Position numbers and translations under genes: made by a program. 64,000 bases of DNA, from the NCBI GenBank assembly GCA_949775045.1, contig CATKSA010000099.1, forward strand, positions 124,001 through 188,000. Reading direction: 5' to 3'. The stretch is from Metridium senile. Lineage: Eukaryota > Cnidaria > Anthozoa > Actiniaria > Metridiidae. Shown here in pieces: positions 61,546-64,000 of the stretch (position 1 is the stretch's first letter; the number at the start of each line of letters is the position of its first letter). The notes under the pieces were generated by a model, which was not told where the DNA came from, did not search any database, and worked only from the letters and a program-made list of their open reading frames with translations.

Positions 61546-64000
61546 TTACTGTGATTGTAAACGGACGAGTTTGGTAACCCAGTAGTTACTGTGATTGTAA
61601 ACGTATGATTTTTGTAACCCAGTAGTTACTGTGATTGTAAATTGATGATTTTTTGTAACCCAGTAGTTACTGTGATTGTATACGGACGAGTTTTGTAACC
61701 CAGTAGTTACTGTGATTGTAAATTGATGATTTTTTGTAAACCAGTAGTTACTGTGATTGTAAACGTATGATTTTTGTAACCCAGTAGTTATTGTGATTGT
61801 AAATTGATGATTTTTTGTAACCCAGTAGTTACTGTGATTGTAAACGTATGATTTTTGTAACCCAGTAGTTACTGTGATTGTAAATTGATGATTTTTTGTC
61901 ACCCAGTAGTTACTGTGATTTTAAATTGATGATTTTTTGTAACCCAGTAGTTACTGTGATTGTAAATTGATGATTTTTTGTAAACCAGTAGTTACTGTGA
62001 TTGTAAACGGACGAGTTTGGTAACCCAGTAGTTACTGTGATTGTAAACGTATGATTTTTGTAACCCAGTAGTTACTGTGATTGTAAATTGATGATTTTTT
62101 GTCAACCAGTAGTTACTGTGATTGTAAACGGACAAGTTTTGTAACCCAGTAGTTACTGTGATTGTAAATGAATGATGTTTGTAACCCAGTAGTCACTGTG
62201 ATTGTAAACGGATGATTTTTGTAACCCAGTAGTTACTGTGATTGTAAATTGATGATTTTTGTAACCCAGTTGTTACTGTGATTGTAAATTGATGATTTTT
62301 TGTAACCCAGTAGTTACTGTGATTGTAAATTGATGATTTTTTGTAACCCAGTAGTTACTGTGATTGTAAATTGATGATTTTTTGTAACCCAGTAGTTACT
62401 GTGATTGTAAATTGATGATTTTTGTAACCCAGTAGTTACTGTGATTGTATACGGACGAGTTTTGTAACCCAGTAGTTACTGTGATTGTAAATGAATGCTT
62501 TTTGTAATCCAGTACTTACTGTGATTTTAAACGTATGATTTTTGAAACCCAGTAGTTACTGTGATTGTAAATTGATGATTTTTTGTAACCCAGTAGTTAC
62601 TGTGATTGTATATGAATGATGTTTGTAGCCCAGTAGTTACTGTGATTGTAAACGGATGATTTTTGTAACCCAGTAGTTACTGTGATTGTAAATTGATGAT
62701 TTTTGTAACCCAGTTGTTACTGTGATTGTAAATTGATGATTTTTTGTAACCCAGTAGTTACTGTGATTGTAAATTGATGATTTTTTGTAACCCAGTAGTT
62801 ACTGTGATTGTAAATTGATGATTTTTTGTAACCCAGTAGTTACTGTGATTGTAAATTGATGATTTTTGTAACCCAGTAGTTACTGTGATTGTATACGGAC
62901 GAGTTTTGTAACCCAGTAGTTACTGTGATTGTAAATGAATGCTTTTTGTAATGCAGTACTTACTGTGATTTTAAACGTATGATTTTTGAAACCCAGTAGT
63001 TACTGTGATTGTAAATTGATGATTTTTTGTAACCCAGTAGTTACTGTGATTGTAAATTGATGATTGTTTGTAACCCAGTAGTTATTGTGATTGTAAATTG
63101 ATGATTTTTTGTAACCCAGTAGTTACTGTGATTGTAAACGGACGAGTTTGGTAACCCAGTAGTTACTGTGATTGTAAACGTATGATTTTTGTAACCCAGT
63201 AGTTACTGTGATTGTAAATTGATGATTTTTTGTCAACCAGTAGTTACTGTGATTGTAAACGGACAAGTTTTGTAACCCAGTAGTTACTGTGATTGTAAAT
63301 GAATGATGTTTGTAACCCAGTAGTCACTGTGATTGTAAACGGATGATTTTTGTAACCCAGTAGTTACTGTGATTGTAAATTGATGATTTTTGTAACCCAG
63401 TTGTTACTGTGATTGTAAATTGATGATTTTTTGTAACCCAGTAGTTACTGTGATTGTAAATTGATGATTTTTTGTAACCCAGTAGTTACTGTGATTGTAA
63501 ATTGATGATTTTTTGTAACCCAGTAGTTACTGTGATTGTAAATTGATGATTTTTGTAACCCAGTAGTTACTGTGATTGTATACGGACGAGTTTTGTAACC
63601 CAGTAGTTACTGTGATTGTAAATGAATGCTTTTTGTAATGCAGTACTTACTGTGATTTTAAACGTATGATTTTTGAAACCCAGTAGTTACTGTGATTGTA
63701 AATTGATGATTTTTTGTAACCCAGTAGTTACTGTGATTGTATATGAATGATGTTTGTAACCCAGTAGTTACTGTGATTGTAAACGGATGATTTTTGTAAC
63801 CCAGTAGTTACTGTAATTGTAAATTGATGATTTTTGTAACCCAGTTGTTACTGTGATTGTAAATTGATGATTTTTTGTAACCCAGTAGTTACTGTGATTG
63901 TAAATTGATGATTTTTTGTAACCCAGTAGTTACTGTGATTGTAAATTGATGATTTTTTGTAACCCAGTAGTTACTGTGATTGTAAATTGATGATTGTTTG
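61546..64000 (+). repeat. Further partial 3.6-kb-family copies with a 1,131-bp step
   Basis: GTAGTCACTG occurs at 62189 and 63320, spaced 1,131 bp (28 monomers). The AATGAATGCTTTTT monomer marks 62497, 62941 and 63628 (steps of 444 and 687). The segment 61,940-62,880 best matches 47,000-47,940 (offset 14,938), including the GTACTTACTG form. A private change, GTAATGCAG, is shared by the last two GCTTTTT monomers. The array continues past the right edge. Confidence 0.84.

Larger units (their letters stand above)
1..64000 (+). repeat. Satellite DNA array, 40-41 bp monomer, fills the whole window
   Basis: Every part of the window is a head-to-tail copy of one monomer. A 26-bp core (begins GTAACCCAGTAGTTAC, ends TGTGATTGTA) alternates with a 14-16 bp variable segment ending in a T run. 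I saw no monomer in reverse orientation and no foreign insertion. The array runs off both ends, so its full length is unknown. A common 41-bp monomer is about 29% GC, and its plus strand is rich in T and G and poor in C. I infer constitutive heterochromatin of a eukaryote. I do not recognise the satellite family and cannot say whether it is centromeric, subtelomeric or interstitial. Confidence 0.97.
44050..64000 (+). repeat. Right domain, AATTGATGA/AACGTATGA vocabulary
   Basis: The main types are AATTGATGATTTTTT (41 bp) and AACGTATGATTTTT (40 bp), in places alternating strictly to give an 81-bp dimer (46,566-46,964). Forms seen only here include TATATGAATGATG (from 44,070), AACGGACAAG (from about 45,450) and AATGAATGCTTTTT with GTAATCCAGTACTTA. 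TACGGACGAG is reduced to occasional single copies. Most of the domain is built from the 3.6-kb unit. Confidence 0.82.

Noticed and set aside
44787..61902. Minus-strand ORFs of 118-145 codons at 44787, 46566, 54094, 57736, 61019 and 61546
   Set aside because: Same artefact in the right domain, where alternation is more regular. The 27-residue period equals one 81-bp dimer. The copies are identical because the DNA was duplicated, not because a protein is maintained.
1..64000. CRISPR array (26-bp constant repeat with 14-16 bp spacers)
   Set aside because: The spacer-like parts are too short, come from a small recurrent set and are similar to each other. There are far too many units, and no cas genes or leader. 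This is a satellite.
1..64000. Plus-strand coding potential
   Set aside because: Each standard monomer carries stops in all three plus-strand frames (TAA and TAG in the core, TGA in the variable segment), so no plus-strand frame stays open.
1..64000. Telomeric repeat or telomere-associated motif
   Set aside because: No short G-rich unit of the TTAGGG or TTAGG kind is repeated. The 40-bp period is not telomeric.
1..64000. Plasmid-type replication origin with iterons
   Set aside because: Iteron clusters are a few copies next to a rep gene. Here there are over a thousand copies and no gene.
1..64000. tRNA, rRNA, promoter or riboswitch signals
   Set aside because: No sequence outside the monomer pattern exists in which to place them, and the monomer shows no cloverleaf, conserved rRNA stretch or convincing promoter boxes.
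1..64000. Naming the species or satellite family
   Set aside because: I do not recognise the monomer. Low GC and a satellite of this size suggest a eukaryote, but anything narrower would be a guess. A search of the 26-bp core against satellite and genome databases would decide.

Overview
The whole 64,000-base window is one uninterrupted, AT-rich tandem satellite array. It has a 40-41 bp monomer, all copies run head-to-tail in one orientation, and by length there are roughly 1,580 copies. I see no gene, RNA gene, transposon, telomeric motif or any non-satellite stretch. Such a long gene-free array points to eukaryotic heterochromatin (centromeric, pericentromeric, subtelomeric or sex-chromosome). 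The sequence alone does not let me name the organism or the chromosomal position.

Each monomer has two parts. The first is a conserved 26-bp core that begins GTAACCCAGTAGTTAC and ends TGTGATTGTA. The second is a 14-16 bp variable segment ending in a run of about 4-7 T, drawn from a small recurring vocabulary (AACGGATGA, AATTGATGA, TACGGACGA, AATGAATGA, AACGTATGA, ACCGGATGA, AACGGACGAG and others). T-run length sets monomer length: most AACG/TACG/AATG types are 40 bp, most AATT types 41 bp, and one AATTGTTGA form is 42 bp. The core holds two overlapping inverted repeats.

Above the monomer level lies dense, nested higher-order structure found by tracing rare variants. Left domain (1 to about 29 kb): periods of 241; 1,090/848; 1,457; 1,051; about 808; 3,069; 930/970; 770; 1,371/1,975; 1,254; 1,857 and about 565 bp. 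Middle (about 29-44 kb): 1,053; 971; 446; 2,026; 768; 2,064; 2,832 and 8,504 bp. Right domain (about 44-64 kb): a 3,642-bp (about 90-monomer) unit made of 1,740 + 1,902 bp halves, a 7.3-kb segment copied 8,056 bp downstream with a 13-monomer internal deletion, and a further copy at +16,232 bp. Monomer vocabulary changes from left to right, so the array is a mosaic of local amplifications.

The open reading frames on the minus strand (longest 145 codons) are artefacts. The plus strand has a stop in all three frames of every standard monomer. The minus strand has one stop per monomer, and a frame escapes it only while 40- and 41-bp monomers alternate. The ORFs I checked begin at GTG or TTG because the minus strand has almost no ATG. 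I annotate no protein-coding gene. All offsets and boundaries were read by eye: anchor offsets should be good to about 1-2 bp, block edges to about one monomer.
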